Shown: piece after piece, positions 7,978 to 16,415 of the stretch
Layout of the letters: every line of letters starts with the position of its first letter
Position numbering within the stretch: position 1 is the stretch's first letter
Position numbers and translations under genes: made by a program
NCBI GenBank assembly: GCA_903822175.1
Contig: CAIJOB010000042.1
Span: 62,001 to 126,000 of the forward strand
Direction: 5' to 3'
DNA length: 64,000 nt
DNA from: an uncultured Alphaproteobacteria bacterium
Lineage (GTDB): Bacteria > Pseudomonadota > Alphaproteobacteria > Caulobacterales > Caulobacteraceae
The notes under the pieces: model-generated
The model's database searches: none
What the model was told of the DNA's origin: nothing
The model's input: the letters and a program-made list of their open reading frames with translations, nothing else

Positions 7978-9186
7978 ATGCCCAAGCTCAAGCTTCCCAC
8001 TCCGGAAGAGCGCGCTGCGATCCTGCGCGACGCCCAGCGGATGAAGATGACCCGCTCGCCGCACGCCTATGTGCGCGGCTCGACGGCGAAGTTTTACGAG
8101 TGGCTGGAGGCCAGCGGCGGCAAGATCCCGCACGGCCCGTCGGTGTGGATCTGCGGCGACTGCCATTCCGGCAACCTTGGTCCCGTCGCCAGTCCCCACG
8201 GCCAGGTGGCGGTGCAGATTCGCGACCTCGACCAGACGGTCATCGGCAATCCGGCCCACGACCTGATCCGGCTGGGCCTGTCGCTCGCGACCGCCGCCCG
8301 CGGGTCCAACCTGCCCGGCGTCACCACTGCCCTGATGATCGAGCACATGGTCGAGGGCTATGAGGCGGGCCTGGCCGGCGAGACCCTGGCGCCGGACGAG
8401 GAAACCGCGCCCAAGGAGGTCCGCCGCGTCCTGAAGCAGGCGCTGCGGCGGCGTTGGAAGGACCTGGCCCGCGAGCGGATCGAGGACGCCAGGCCGACCA
8501 TCCCGCTCGGCCGGCGGTTCTGGCCGCTCTCCGACGCCGAACGCACCGCCGTGCACGCGCTCGGCGACAACGAGGAACTGCGCAAGCTGGTCACCAGCCT
8601 GCAGCACCGGCCCGACGACGCGGCCATCGAGGTGCTCGACGGCGCCTATTGGATGAAGGGGTGCAGTTCGCTCGGCCGCCTGCGCTACGCCGTCCTGATC
8701 GGCGTGGACGGCGAGCACGGCCACAGGGAGACCGTGCTGATCGACATCAAGGAGGCCACCGCGGCCGCCGCGCCCTCAGCGCCCGGCGCGAAGATGCCGG
8801 CCGACAACGCCAGGCGGGTGGTCACCGGCGCCCGCGCGCTCTCGCCGTTCCTGGGGCGGCGGATGATGGCCGGCAAGTTTATGCGCCGCGCCGTGGTGAT
8901 CCGCGAACTGATGCCGCAGGACCTCAAGCTCGACATCGAACGCCTGAGCCAGCAGGAGGCGGTGCGCGCCGCGCACTACCTCGCGCTCGTGGTCGGCCGC
9001 GCCCATGCCCGTCAGATGGACGCCCCCACCAAGGCCTCGTGGCGCGCGGAGCTCACCCGCAACCGCTCCGCGTCGCTGGACGCGCCCTCCTGGCTGTGGT
9101 CGGCGATCGTCGAACTGATCCAGACCCACGAGGCGGCCTACCTCGACTATTGCCGCCGTTACGCCCTGCAGGCCGCCGCGGCCTAG
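7978..9186 (+). CDS. DUF2252 family protein
   Basis: This 402-residue protein belongs to DUF2252, a family with a phosphotransferase (kinase-like) fold of unknown biochemical role. Diagnostic pieces are ICGDCHSGNLGP at about 58-69, RDLDQTVIGNPAHDL near 81-96, and GRAHARQMD near 341-349. No signal peptide is present. It starts at an ATG 47 bases after the preceding palindromic element, so it probably has its own promoter. The GDxHxxN motif resembles the catalytic loop of aminoglycoside-phosphotransferase-like enzymes, but no substrate is known. Confidence 0.88.
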   Translation: MPKLKLPTPEERAAILRDAQRMKMTRSPHAYVRGSTAKFYEWLEASGGKIPHGPSVWICGDCHSGNLGPVASPHGQVAVQIRDLDQTVIGNPAHDLIRLGLSLATAARGSNLPGVTTALMIEHMVEGYEAGLAGETLAPDEETAPKEVRRVLKQALRRRWKDLARERIEDARPTIPLGRRFWPLSDAERTAVHALGDNEELRKLVTSLQHRPDDAAIEVLDGAYWMKGCSSLGRLRYAVLIGVDGEHGHRETVLIDIKEATAAAAPSAPGAKMPADNARRVVTGARALSPFLGRRMMAGKFMRRAVVIRELMPQDLKLDIERLSQQEAVRAAHYLALVVGRAHARQMDAPTKASWRAELTRNRSASLDAPSWLWSAIVELIQTHEAAYLDYCRRYALQAAAA

Positions 9187-9278
9187 CGGCCCAAAAACCT
9201 GTGACAAACGCGGCTCTAGCCCCAAGGCCGCGCTCGGCGTAATCTGAGGCTGAGGGACGGCTCTATCGGAGCTGTCAA

Positions 9279-10130
9279 ATGCGTCGGGTTGGGGTTCTTT
9301 TCTTAGGCGTTGCGGCGGCGGTTGCGGGACCGTTGGCGGCGAGCCGAGCGACGGCTGCGGGTCTTGAGGCGTCGGCCTGGGCGATCACGCCCGAAGACGC
9401 GGCCTGTCACACCGATATCGAGCTCACCTCGCGCTCCGGCGCCATCGCGCCCATCGCGCTGATCTCCGATGGCGACCACGTGGCGCTGCGCTTCACCAAG
9501 GAGGGGGTGCCGAGCCAGGCCTTCCTGCCGATCCGCGTCGACGGCCGACCCTTCTCCAACCTCGTCCAGCGCACCGGCGAGGAGGGGCTGGCGATCATGA
9601 ACCTCTCCGAGGAGACGCTAGGCGCGCTGCGCCACGGCAAGGCCCTGCAGGTGGCGTGGCTGTCGGACGAGGCGGTCAGCGCCTCGCTGGCCGGCGCCGG
9701 GCAGGGCCTCGCCGACCTGAAGACCTGCGGCGCCCAGGTGGCGGGCCAGCACCGCGCCCGCGAGGCCGAGCTCGACGGCCAGCGCGCACGCCAGCTCACC
9801 GAAGCCCGCGCCAAGGCGGTCGCCGACGAGCAGCTGGCCACCGCCCGGGCCCAGACCGCCGCCGCCGAAGCCGAGCGCCAGCACCTCGCCGCCGAGACCC
9901 AGAAGGCCAACGCCCAGGCCGAGGAACTGGCCGCCAAGGCGGTGCAGGAACGCGCCTATGCCGAACAGGCGCAGGAGCGGCAGGCGCAGGACCGCGCCTA
10001 TGTCGAACAGGCCCGCCAGCAGCGCGCCGCCGCCCAGCAGTACTACTATTACAACGGCCAGCAGATCCCGCCGCCGCCCACCGAGCCACCGGCCTGGGCC
10101 TATCGCCAGCAGCCCTACTACCCACGCTGA
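9279..10130 (+). CDS. Secreted coiled-coil protein
   Basis: This 283-residue protein has a Sec signal peptide (residues 1-27, ending SRATAAG), a globular N-terminal half to about residue 150, then a long Ala/Glu/Gln/Arg coiled coil (about 155-250) with the repeat-like pair ERAYAEQAQERQAQD and DRAYVEQARQQ, and a Tyr/Pro/Gln-rich tail (QQYYYYNGQQIPPPP). It is probably periplasmic. I do not recognise a family. The tail suggests surface or envelope interaction, which is inference. It converges on the following hydrolase gene. Confidence 0.75.
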   Translation: MRRVGVLFLGVAAAVAGPLAASRATAAGLEASAWAITPEDAACHTDIELTSRSGAIAPIALISDGDHVALRFTKEGVPSQAFLPIRVDGRPFSNLVQRTGEEGLAIMNLSEETLGALRHGKALQVAWLSDEAVSASLAGAGQGLADLKTCGAQVAGQHRAREAELDGQRARQLTEARAKAVADEQLATARAQTAAAEAERQHLAAETQKANAQAEELAAKAVQERAYAEQAQERQAQDRAYVEQARQQRAAAQQYYYYNGQQIPPPPTEPPAWAYRQQPYYPR

Positions 10131-10163
10131 GGGCCGGTCGGCGGCACGCGAATTTCACAGTGG

Positions 10164-10185
10164 CTCCACAGCGCTGGCTGTGGAG
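10164..10185. terminator. Hairpin between convergent genes
   Basis: A 9-bp perfect stem with a GCTG loop (CTCCACAGC / GCTGTGGAG) lies in the 59-base gap between two convergent genes. T-runs on either side are weak (GACTTT on the plus strand). A bidirectional terminator is the simplest reading. Confidence 0.55.
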
Positions 10186-10189
10186 ACTT

Positions 10190-11257
10190 TCACCCTTCCG
10201 GATAGTGATCGGTGAACCGGCCGAGCTTGCAGCTGTAGCCCTCGGGCGGCGGGGTCAGCACGAACCGTTTCGGATCGCTCCCCTTGGGATGCGAGGCGAG
10301 GGTCTTCAGCGCCCAGGCGTTGAACGCCTGGGTGTTCACCTGCGGCCACATGTGGCCGTGCGTCGCCGTACACGCGACATGCACCACCGCCGGCTGGGCG
10401 CTGAAATAGTTGCTCGCGGCCTGGGTGGTCGGCCGGTAGTCGGAGCAGAGCCCCAGCGGCGGCCCGCAGTCCCAGAGGTCCTTCTGCCCACCCCAGACGC
10501 TGATCACGATCAAAGGCGACAGCCGCTTGGGCAGCGGATAGGGCGCGACCCGGCCTTGGAAAATCTTGTGTGAATCCAAGGCGACAGCGGCGCGGCCGTC
10601 GTTGAAGCTCAAGGCCTCGCCGTCGTCCTTGCTCACATACCACTCGCCGGAAATCGGCAGGCCCCCGGCCCAGAAATCGGACCGGAAGGTCAGCGCCCGG
10701 TTGGTCATGGTCCCACCCGACGAGATGCCGCCCAGATAGACCCGCTTCGCATCCACCGAGAACGACTTCGCCGCGCACTTCACCGCCGCGATCAGGAAGG
10801 TCGAATCCGGCCCCTCGTCGGTCTTGAACCGCTCGCCCACGGCCCCCGCCGCGCGGCCCTCGCGCCAGGGGTTCCAGTTCCAGCCATCATGGCCCGGCCC
10901 GTTGCAGACCCCGCCTTTCAGACTGGCATTTTGCTCCGCACACGCACGCACCGGCCCGATCACCAGGAACCCCTGCTTGGCCATCAGCGACGTCGCCCCG
11001 CTCCGCGCCACGGTCAGGTTATCCATGGTCGACTCGACCGACCCGGTCAGCGGCACGAACACCGGCGCCGGACCGCTGACGCCTTCCGCCGGATAGACCA
11101 TGAAGGCCCGCTTCTCGCCGGCGTGCGGGAAGTCGGTGTTGAGCCCGGCCTTGACGACGTAATTGTCCGGGCAGTCGCCCTTGAGCGCCGCGGCGGAGGC
11201 GGAACTCGCGATCACCAGGGCCAGGCCCGCCGCAAATAGTCCGACCCAGTGGCGCAT
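10190..11257 (-). CDS. Secreted alpha/beta hydrolase (esterase/depolymerase-like)
   Basis: This 355-residue protein has a signal peptide (MRHWVGLFAAGLALVIASSA) and an alpha/beta-hydrolase body. The nucleophile elbow is GGISSGG near residue 185, in a VYLGGISSGGTMTNRA context like PHB-depolymerase/LpqC esterases. Several Cys residues (CPDNY, RACAEQ, VCNGPG, DCGPP, CSDY, VACTATHGH) suggest periplasmic disulfides; the THGH near the C-terminus likely supplies the catalytic His. I chose the ATG at 11257 with GGGGAG six bases upstream over a TTG 30 bases further out. Substrate is unknown. Confidence 0.78.
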   Translation of the reverse strand: MRHWVGLFAAGLALVIASSASAAALKGDCPDNYVVKAGLNTDFPHAGEKRAFMVYPAEGVSGPAPVFVPLTGSVESTMDNLTVARSGATSLMAKQGFLVIGPVRACAEQNASLKGGVCNGPGHDGWNWNPWREGRAAGAVGERFKTDEGPDSTFLIAAVKCAAKSFSVDAKRVYLGGISSGGTMTNRALTFRSDFWAGGLPISGEWYVSKDDGEALSFNDGRAAVALDSHKIFQGRVAPYPLPKRLSPLIVISVWGGQKDLWDCGPPLGLCSDYRPTTQAASNYFSAQPAVVHVACTATHGHMWPQVNTQAFNAWALKTLASHPKGSDPKRFVLTPPPEGYSCKLGRFTDHYPEG

Positions 11258-11341
11258 CCGGCTCTCCCCAATCTCGTCGGACAACATTCGTCAGAATGCA
11301 TCCGGCCTCAAGGCCCGCGGCCAGCATGGACTTAAGGGCTC

Positions 11342-11361
11342 CTCCCCTTGCGGAAGGGGAG
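11342..11361. repeat. Solo hairpin related to the palindromic elements
   Basis: CTCCCCTT-GCGG-AAGGGGAG is a perfect 8-bp stem resembling the terminal hairpins of the larger intergenic elements elsewhere in the window. It lies between two divergent genes and overlaps the longer of two possible starts of the M28 peptidase, which argues against that longer start. Confidence 0.5.
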
Positions 11362-11404
11362 CGGGAAAGCGAAGGTCGCCGCGCCTCAAGTCTGGAGCCC
11401 GCCT

Positions 11405-12808
11405 TTGCGCCTTTTGTTGTCCGCCGCAGCCATCCTCGCCGCAGCCTTCGCCACCACCGCCTCCGCCCAGCCTTCGCCCACCGAACACGCCCTCCTCCAC
11501 GAGATCGCCGGCCAGGTCTCGCCGGAGCAGCAGCACGCCACCATCGCCAAGCTGGTCTCCTTCGGCACCCGCCACACGCTCTCCGACACCAAGTCCGACA
11601 CCCGCGGCATCGGCGCCGCGCGCCGCTGGGTGGCGTCGGAGTTCACCGCCATCTCCAAGGACTGCGGCGGCTGCCTGACGATCGAGACGCCCTCGGAGAT
11701 GTTCACCGGCCGCCGTGTGCCGGTCTCCAGCGAGGTGATGGACGTGCTGGCGATCCAGAAGGGGACCACCGATCCGAACCGGGTGATCGTCATCTCCGGC
11801 CATATGGACAGCCGCGTGAACGACGTCATGAACGCCACATCCGATGCCCCCGGCGCCAACGACGACGGCTCCGGCACGGCGGCGGTGATCGAGGCGGCGC
11901 GCGTGCTGTCGAAGCACAAGTTCCCCGCGACCCTGGTGTTCGCGGTCCTGGCCGGCGAGGAGCAGGGGCTCTATGGCGGCCACGTGCTCGCCGACTACGC
12001 CGCCAAACAGGGCTGGCAGGTGGAGGCCGACCTCAACAACGACATCGTCGGCAATTCGGAAGGCATCAACGGGGTGCGCGAGACCACCCGCGTGCGGGTC
12101 TTCTCTGAGGGCACCAAGACCGTCGAGACCGCCGCCGAGGCCGACAAGCGCCGCTACAACGGCGGCGAGGTCGACAGCCCGTCGCGGCAGCTCGCCCGGT
12201 TCATGGACGGCCTGGCCGACCGCTATCTGGGCAACTTCAAAGTCACCATGGTCTACCGCACCGACCGCTTCGGGCGCGGCGGCGACCAGGTGGAGATGCT
12301 GAAAGCGGGCTTCCCCTCGGTCCGCGTCACCGAGGCCAACGAGAACTACAACCGCCAGCACCAGGACGTCCGCACCGAGAAGGGCATCGCCTACGGCGAC
12401 GTGCTGGAGGGCGTCGACTTCGCCTACCTGGCCAATGTCACCCGAGTGAACGCCATCTCCATGGCCGCGCTCGCCATGGCGCCGGCGCCGCCGACCCATG
12501 TGGACATCTCCGGCGCCGTCTCGGCCGACACCACCGTCAAGTGGCAGCCGGCCGCAGACGCGGCGCGCTATCACCTGTGGTGGCGCTCGACCACCGATCC
12601 GCAATGGCGCTACAGCCGCGAAGCGTCGCCCAGCGGCAAAGCGCTCCTGAAGGACGTCAACATCGACGACTGGTATTTCGGCGTCAGCGCGGTCGGGCCG
12701 CAGGGCTGGGAAAGCCCGGTGGTCTTCCCGGGCGGCGCCGGCAGCTGGACGCACGAGGAGCCGCCGCCGGCTCCAGCCGCGCCGGGCACGCCCGGCTCGA
12801 AGCCCTAA
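11405..12808 (+). CDS. Secreted M28-family zinc aminopeptidase
   Basis: This is a Zn-dependent M28 peptidase of about 467 residues with a signal peptide (LRLLLSAAAILAAAFATTASA). Metal and catalytic motifs are visible: GHMDSR, then APGANDDGSGTAA (bridging Asp), LAGEEQGLYG (catalytic and ligand Glu pair), LNNDIVGN, and a late His in YNRQHQDVR. A C-terminal beta-rich, fibronectin-like region follows (about 385-445). I prefer the TTG at 11405, with GGAG 7 bases upstream and a normal signal peptide; the TTG at 11348 lies inside a hairpin repeat. It is followed closely by a monooxygenase-fold gene. Confidence 0.85.
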   Translation: MRLLLSAAAILAAAFATTASAQPSPTEHALLHEIAGQVSPEQQHATIAKLVSFGTRHTLSDTKSDTRGIGAARRWVASEFTAISKDCGGCLTIETPSEMFTGRRVPVSSEVMDVLAIQKGTTDPNRVIVISGHMDSRVNDVMNATSDAPGANDDGSGTAAVIEAARVLSKHKFPATLVFAVLAGEEQGLYGGHVLADYAAKQGWQVEADLNNDIVGNSEGINGVRETTRVRVFSEGTKTVETAAEADKRRYNGGEVDSPSRQLARFMDGLADRYLGNFKVTMVYRTDRFGRGGDQVEMLKAGFPSVRVTEANENYNRQHQDVRTEKGIAYGDVLEGVDFAYLANVTRVNAISMAALAMAPAPPTHVDISGAVSADTTVKWQPAADAARYHLWWRSTTDPQWRYSREASPSGKALLKDVNIDDWYFGVSAVGPQGWESPVVFPGGAGSWTHEEPPPAPAAPGTPGSKP

Positions 12809-12822
12809 GGAGCGATCGCGCC

Positions 12823-13122
12823 ATGCTGGTCGTCACCGGATCGATCACCGCCAGGCCGGACAGCTTCGAGGCCCTGCTGGAAGCGGCCCTGGCCCACGTC
12901 GCCCGCTCGCGGACCGAGCCCGGATGCCTGACCCACGGCGTCGCCATCGACTGCGAGGACCGGCTTCGGCTGGTGTTCTATGAGGAATGGGCCGACCGGG
13001 CGGCGCTCGACGCGCACTTCGCCCAGGCCGGTTCGCTCGATTTCATGCAGTCCGTCCGCGCCCTGGCCGCGGCGAGCACGCGGGTGCGGATACTGCCGGT
13101 CGAGGATCGGCCGGCGGCCTGA
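12823..13122 (+). CDS. Antibiotic biosynthesis monooxygenase (ABM) domain protein
   Basis: This 99-residue protein is a single ABM-type ferredoxin-like fold: VVTGSITARPDSFEALLEA, SRTEPGCLTHGVAID, and LVFYEEWADRAALDAHF. Members are small dimeric proteins, some cofactor-free oxygenases or quinol-related enzymes and many of unknown role. It starts 14 bases after the M28 peptidase stop and is likely co-transcribed with it. No specific substrate can be inferred. Confidence 0.85.
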   Translation: MLVVTGSITARPDSFEALLEAALAHVARSRTEPGCLTHGVAIDCEDRLRLVFYEEWADRAALDAHFAQAGSLDFMQSVRALAAASTRVRILPVEDRPAA

Positions 13123-13146
13123 CGAGCCGGACCGCCGGCCAGCTCT

Positions 13147-13314
13147 TTAGGGCTGATGGTGATGGTGGTGGTGCATCGCGGCGTGGTGGTGATGCATGGC
13201 GCGATGATGCATGGCGTGGCGCGCGCTATGATGATGCCTCGGGTGCGCCGAGGCCGCGCTGGCGGTGAGCGCCAGAAGCAGGGTGGCCGCGAGCGCCGTT
13301 GTGATGATTTTCAA
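13147..13314 (-). CDS. Secreted histidine-rich small protein
   Basis: This 55-residue protein has a signal peptide (LKIITTALAATLLLALTASA) followed by a mature peptide of about 32 residues that is nearly half histidine (HPRHHHSARHAMHH, then HHHHAAMHHHHHH). I use the TTG at 13314, which has GGGAGAG upstream; a longer reading would overlap the start of rlmH on the other strand. Such a peptide would bind Zn, Ni, Cu or Co in the periplasm; that is inference from composition. No metal transporter is adjacent. Confidence 0.7.
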   Translation of the reverse strand: MKIITTALAATLLLALTASAASAHPRHHHSARHAMHHRAMHHHHAAMHHHHHHQP

Positions 13315-13426
13315 GGTTTCTCTCCCACGTTCGGGCAGCCCCCGAATCACTGCGGGAGCGCGATACAGGGTAGGCGCACCGCCAAATGCCGCAACGTAAG
13401 GCTGTCGCCCGTCAAGGACCGCGCCC

Positions 13427-13891
13427 GTGAAGCTCACGATCCTGGCCATCGGCCGCCTGCCGCGCTCGCCTGAGACGGAGCTGGTGAAGACCTATGTGGA
13501 GCGGGCGACCAACGCCGGCCGCGCGCTGGGCCTTGGCCCAGTCGAGGTGATCGAGGTGGAGGCCAAAAAGCCCGGCAAGGCCGCCGAGGCCGACGTTCTG
13601 CGGCCGCATCTGGCCGACGCGCACGTCATCGCCTGCGACGAGCACGGCCAGGCGCGCCCGTCCCGCGCCTTCGCCGACGAGATCGCGGCGCTGCGTGACC
13701 GGGGCGTCAGGCGCCTGGTCTTCGTGATCGGCGGCGCCGATGGGCTCGATCCGGCGCTGCTGGCCAAGGCCAATGGCAAGCTGGCCTTCGGGCCGCAGAC
13801 CTGGCCGCACGCCATGGCGCGCGCCATGCTGGCCGAACAGGTCTATCGAGCCGTGACCATCCTCGCCGGTTCGCCCTATCATCGGGACTGA
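13427..13891 (+). CDS. rlmH: 23S rRNA (pseudouridine1915-N3)-methyltransferase RlmH
   Basis: This 154-residue SPOUT-class methyltransferase modifies pseudouridine 1915 in helix 69 of 23S rRNA. Family marks are ILAIGRLPRSPETELVKTYVERA at the N-terminus (shown in part), VIACDEHGQARPSRAFA, VFVIGGADGLDP and the C-terminal AMARAMLAEQVYRAVTILAGSPYHR. The start is GTG at 13427. Its stop overlaps the ATG of the EnvC-like gene by one base (TGATG), a coupled pair often seen in alphaproteobacteria. Confidence 0.96.
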   Translation: MKLTILAIGRLPRSPETELVKTYVERATNAGRALGLGPVEVIEVEAKKPGKAAEADVLRPHLADAHVIACDEHGQARPSRAFADEIAALRDRGVRRLVFVIGGADGLDPALLAKANGKLAFGPQTWPHAMARAMLAEQVYRAVTILAGSPYHRD

Positions 13892-14778
13892 TGAAGACCT
13901 CCGCCTACGTCCTTCCCATTTCGCTCGTCGCCCTCACCCTGGGCGCGGTGGCCGTCGCCGCCACCGGCGAGGGCCTGGCGCGGCTGAACAGCCAAGAGAC
14001 CGAGCTCTCCGCCGAGCAGACGCACAACATGGGCCAGCTCGCCCGGCTGCTGACCGTGCTGGAGGAGCTGAAGCGCCACCCGCCGCCGGCCCTGCTGGTA
14101 AGCCCGCGCGACGCCAAGGACGCGGTCCGCGCCGCGATCCTGGTCAAGGCCATGACGCCGGAGCTGCAGGCCCGCGCGCTCGGCTACGCCCACGAGGCCG
14201 GCGAGATGATGCGCCAGCGCAGGTTGGCCGCCGTCGAGAGCGAGGCGCTGTTCACCAACGACAGCGAACGCGCTGACGCGACCCCACCCCCGGAAGCCGC
14301 GCCTGTGTTGCGCGGCCCGTTGTCCGCTGGGTTGCCCGGCCAAGAAGCAGCCATCACCCCGCCGCAAACCCTCTCTATCCCCACAGCCGGCCCCATCGTG
14401 CGGCGGTTCGGTCAGGCGCTTTCGAGCGGCGGCCGCTCCAACGGCGTTACCTTCGCCGCCGCCGGCGGGGCTCGCGTAGCCAGCCCCGGCCAGGGCTATG
14501 TGCAATATGTCGGCCCCGTGAAGGGATGGGGCGTCATCTTGATATTAAGGCTGGCAGGCGGATACCATCTGGTGCTTGCTGGTCTCGACCGGAGCAGCGT
14601 GTCGGTTGGGCAATCTGTCGCGGCCGGTGAGGCTGTAGGTTTCATGCCCGACGGCCGCCAGGCTGCTAAGGATGCGGCCTCGGCCGGTGAGACTAAGGCC
14701 CCCCAGGAACTCTACCTGGAGGTCCGGGAACAAGGCGCCCCTGTCGACCCGGGGCGTTGGCTGAACAAAGCGGGCTGA
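13891..14778 (+). CDS. EnvC-like murein hydrolase activator (degenerate LytM/M23)
   Basis: This 295-residue protein has an N-terminal signal or anchor (residues 4-24), a helical coiled-coil region (about 28-130), a linker rich in Pro/Ala, and a C-terminal M23/LytM-like domain from about 165: IPTAGPIVRRFGQ, GVTFAAAGGARVASPGQGYV, GWGVILILRLAGGYHLVLAGL. The zinc ligands of active M23 peptidases (HxxxD and HxH) are not present in the expected places, matching EnvC-type activators of amidases rather than an enzyme. The order rlmH, envC-like, ctpA fits a cell-envelope cluster known in Caulobacter relatives. Confidence 0.87.
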   Translation: MKTSAYVLPISLVALTLGAVAVAATGEGLARLNSQETELSAEQTHNMGQLARLLTVLEELKRHPPPALLVSPRDAKDAVRAAILVKAMTPELQARALGYAHEAGEMMRQRRLAAVESEALFTNDSERADATPPPEAAPVLRGPLSAGLPGQEAAITPPQTLSIPTAGPIVRRFGQALSSGGRSNGVTFAAAGGARVASPGQGYVQYVGPVKGWGVILILRLAGGYHLVLAGLDRSSVSVGQSVAAGEAVGFMPDGRQAAKDAASAGETKAPQELYLEVREQGAPVDPGRWLNKAG

Positions 14779-14876
14779 GCGGACTTACCTTCAAGGACGC
14801 TCGGGAGGGGCCGCGCATCATTGAGGCGGTCGGCCGTCCAGCTAGGGCGGCGCCGCATAGGAGCCTACGGCTGGCG

Positions 14877-16265
14877 ATGAAAAAGTACCTCCTGATTGGC
14901 GTTTCGGCCTTCGTGCTGGGCGCAGGCTCCATGGCCTATGTGAGCCAGCACGCGATCGCCGCGGCGACCCCGCCCAAGGCCAACACCTATCGGATGCTGG
15001 GCCTGTTCGGCGATGTGCTCGACATCGTTGAGCGCCAGTACGTCACCCCGGTGGACGACACCAAGCTGATCCACGCAGCGCTGGACGGCATGCTGACCTC
15101 GCTCGACCCGCACTCGAACTACCTCGATCCCGAGGGCTTCGACGACATGCGCGACCAGACCCGCGGCGAATATGGCGGCCTGGGGCTGGAGGTCACCACC
15201 GAGGACGGCGTGGTGAAGATCATCTCGCCGATCGACGACACGCCCGCCGCCAAGGCTGGCTTGAAGCCCGGCGACTACATCACCGCGGTCAACGGCGACA
15301 GCGTGCTGGGCCTGTCGGTCACCGACGCGGTCAAGCAGATGCGCGGCAAGCCGGGCGAGACCGTGACGCTGACCATCGCGCGCGAAAAGTCGGACCCCTT
15401 CGACGTCAAGCTGCAGCGCGAGATCATCAAGCAGAAGTCCGCGGTCGCGAAACTCGACGGCGACTACGGCATCCTGCGGGTCTCCGGCTTCAACGAAAAG
15501 ACCACCGACGAGGCCAAGGCCGCCTTCGAGGAGATCAAGGCCAAGAACCCCAAGATGAAGGGGCTGATCCTCGACCTGCGCCGCAATCCCGGCGGCCTGC
15601 TCGACCAGGCGGTCGGCATCTCCGACCTGTTCCTGGAAAACGGCGAGATCGTCAGCCAGCGCGGCCGCGATCCGCGCGATGTGGAACGCTACAATGCCCG
15701 CCCCGGCGACATCACCAATGGCCTGCCGATGGTCGTGCTGATCGACAGCGGCACGGCCTCGGCCGCTGAAATCGTCGCCGGCGCCCTGCAGGACCGCAAG
15801 CGCGCCTCCGTCGTCGGCCTGACCAGCTTCGGCAAGGGCTCGGTGCAGACCGTGATCCCGCTGCGTGGCGGCATGGACGGGGCGCTGAAGCTGACCACGG
15901 CGCGCTACTACACCCCGTCAGGCCGCTCGATCCAGAAGACCGGCATCGAGCCCGACCTGGAGGTCGCGGCCAGCAAGGACGAGGCGCAGGAGATCGCCAA
16001 CCGCGCCTTCGGCTTCTCGGAAGCCTCCTTCAAGAACGCGCTGAACGCCGACGAGGGCAAGGTCCGCAAGGGCGCCCACACGCCGGCCGAGGCGCCGCCC
16101 GAAGGCTTCGACGTGAAGAAGGACTTCCAGATGTCCCGCGCCGAGGACGTGCTGCGCTACGGCTCGGTCGCGGCCACGCCGAAGCTGGCCGCGCCCAGCG
16201 CGCGCCTGGCCAGCATCCTGTCGAAAGCCAAGGTCGCCGAGGTCAAGTCGCCCACCCCCAAGTAG
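14877..16265 (+). CDS. ctpA: S41 carboxyl-terminal processing protease
   Basis: This 462-residue periplasmic protease has an N-terminal signal/anchor (MKKYLLIGVSAFVLGAGS), a PDZ domain (about 80-170, EYGGLGLEV...GLKPGDYITAVNG) and an S41 catalytic domain. The Ser/Lys dyad is visible: Ser295 in DSGTASAAE and Lys320 in SFGKGSVQT, spaced 25 residues as in CtpA enzymes. I start at the ATG at 14877 because it begins the signal; a longer frame overlaps the upstream gene. CtpA trims or degrades envelope proteins, including murein hydrolases, and follows an EnvC-like gene. Confidence 0.95.
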   Translation: MKKYLLIGVSAFVLGAGSMAYVSQHAIAAATPPKANTYRMLGLFGDVLDIVERQYVTPVDDTKLIHAALDGMLTSLDPHSNYLDPEGFDDMRDQTRGEYGGLGLEVTTEDGVVKIISPIDDTPAAKAGLKPGDYITAVNGDSVLGLSVTDAVKQMRGKPGETVTLTIAREKSDPFDVKLQREIIKQKSAVAKLDGDYGILRVSGFNEKTTDEAKAAFEEIKAKNPKMKGLILDLRRNPGGLLDQAVGISDLFLENGEIVSQRGRDPRDVERYNARPGDITNGLPMVVLIDSGTASAAEIVAGALQDRKRASVVGLTSFGKGSVQTVIPLRGGMDGALKLTTARYYTPSGRSIQKTGIEPDLEVAASKDEAQEIANRAFGFSEASFKNALNADEGKVRKGAHTPAEAPPEGFDVKKDFQMSRAEDVLRYGSVAATPKLAAPSARLASILSKAKVAEVKSPTPK

Positions 16266-16415
16266 CGACTCTGGGGCGTACTCGCGCGGAGGTGGCCGAA
16301 TAACGGCTTTTCCGGCGGCAAATTCGCGCACCAGGGGAAGGTTTTGGCGCGCGCCTTGCATCCAATGCTATGGCTGCTTCGTATCTTGGCCATAGGCCGG
16401 GGGGTTAACGTTACT

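Noticed and set aside
6639-8000. 453-codon minus-strand frame opposite the 373-aa gene
   Set aside because: It crosses a palindromic element and has shadow-type composition; the plus strand has better coding bias and start.
11291-12754. 487-codon frame opposite the M28 peptidase
   Set aside because: Composition is Gly/His/Arg-rich without motifs, and the other strand holds a clear peptidase with metal ligands.
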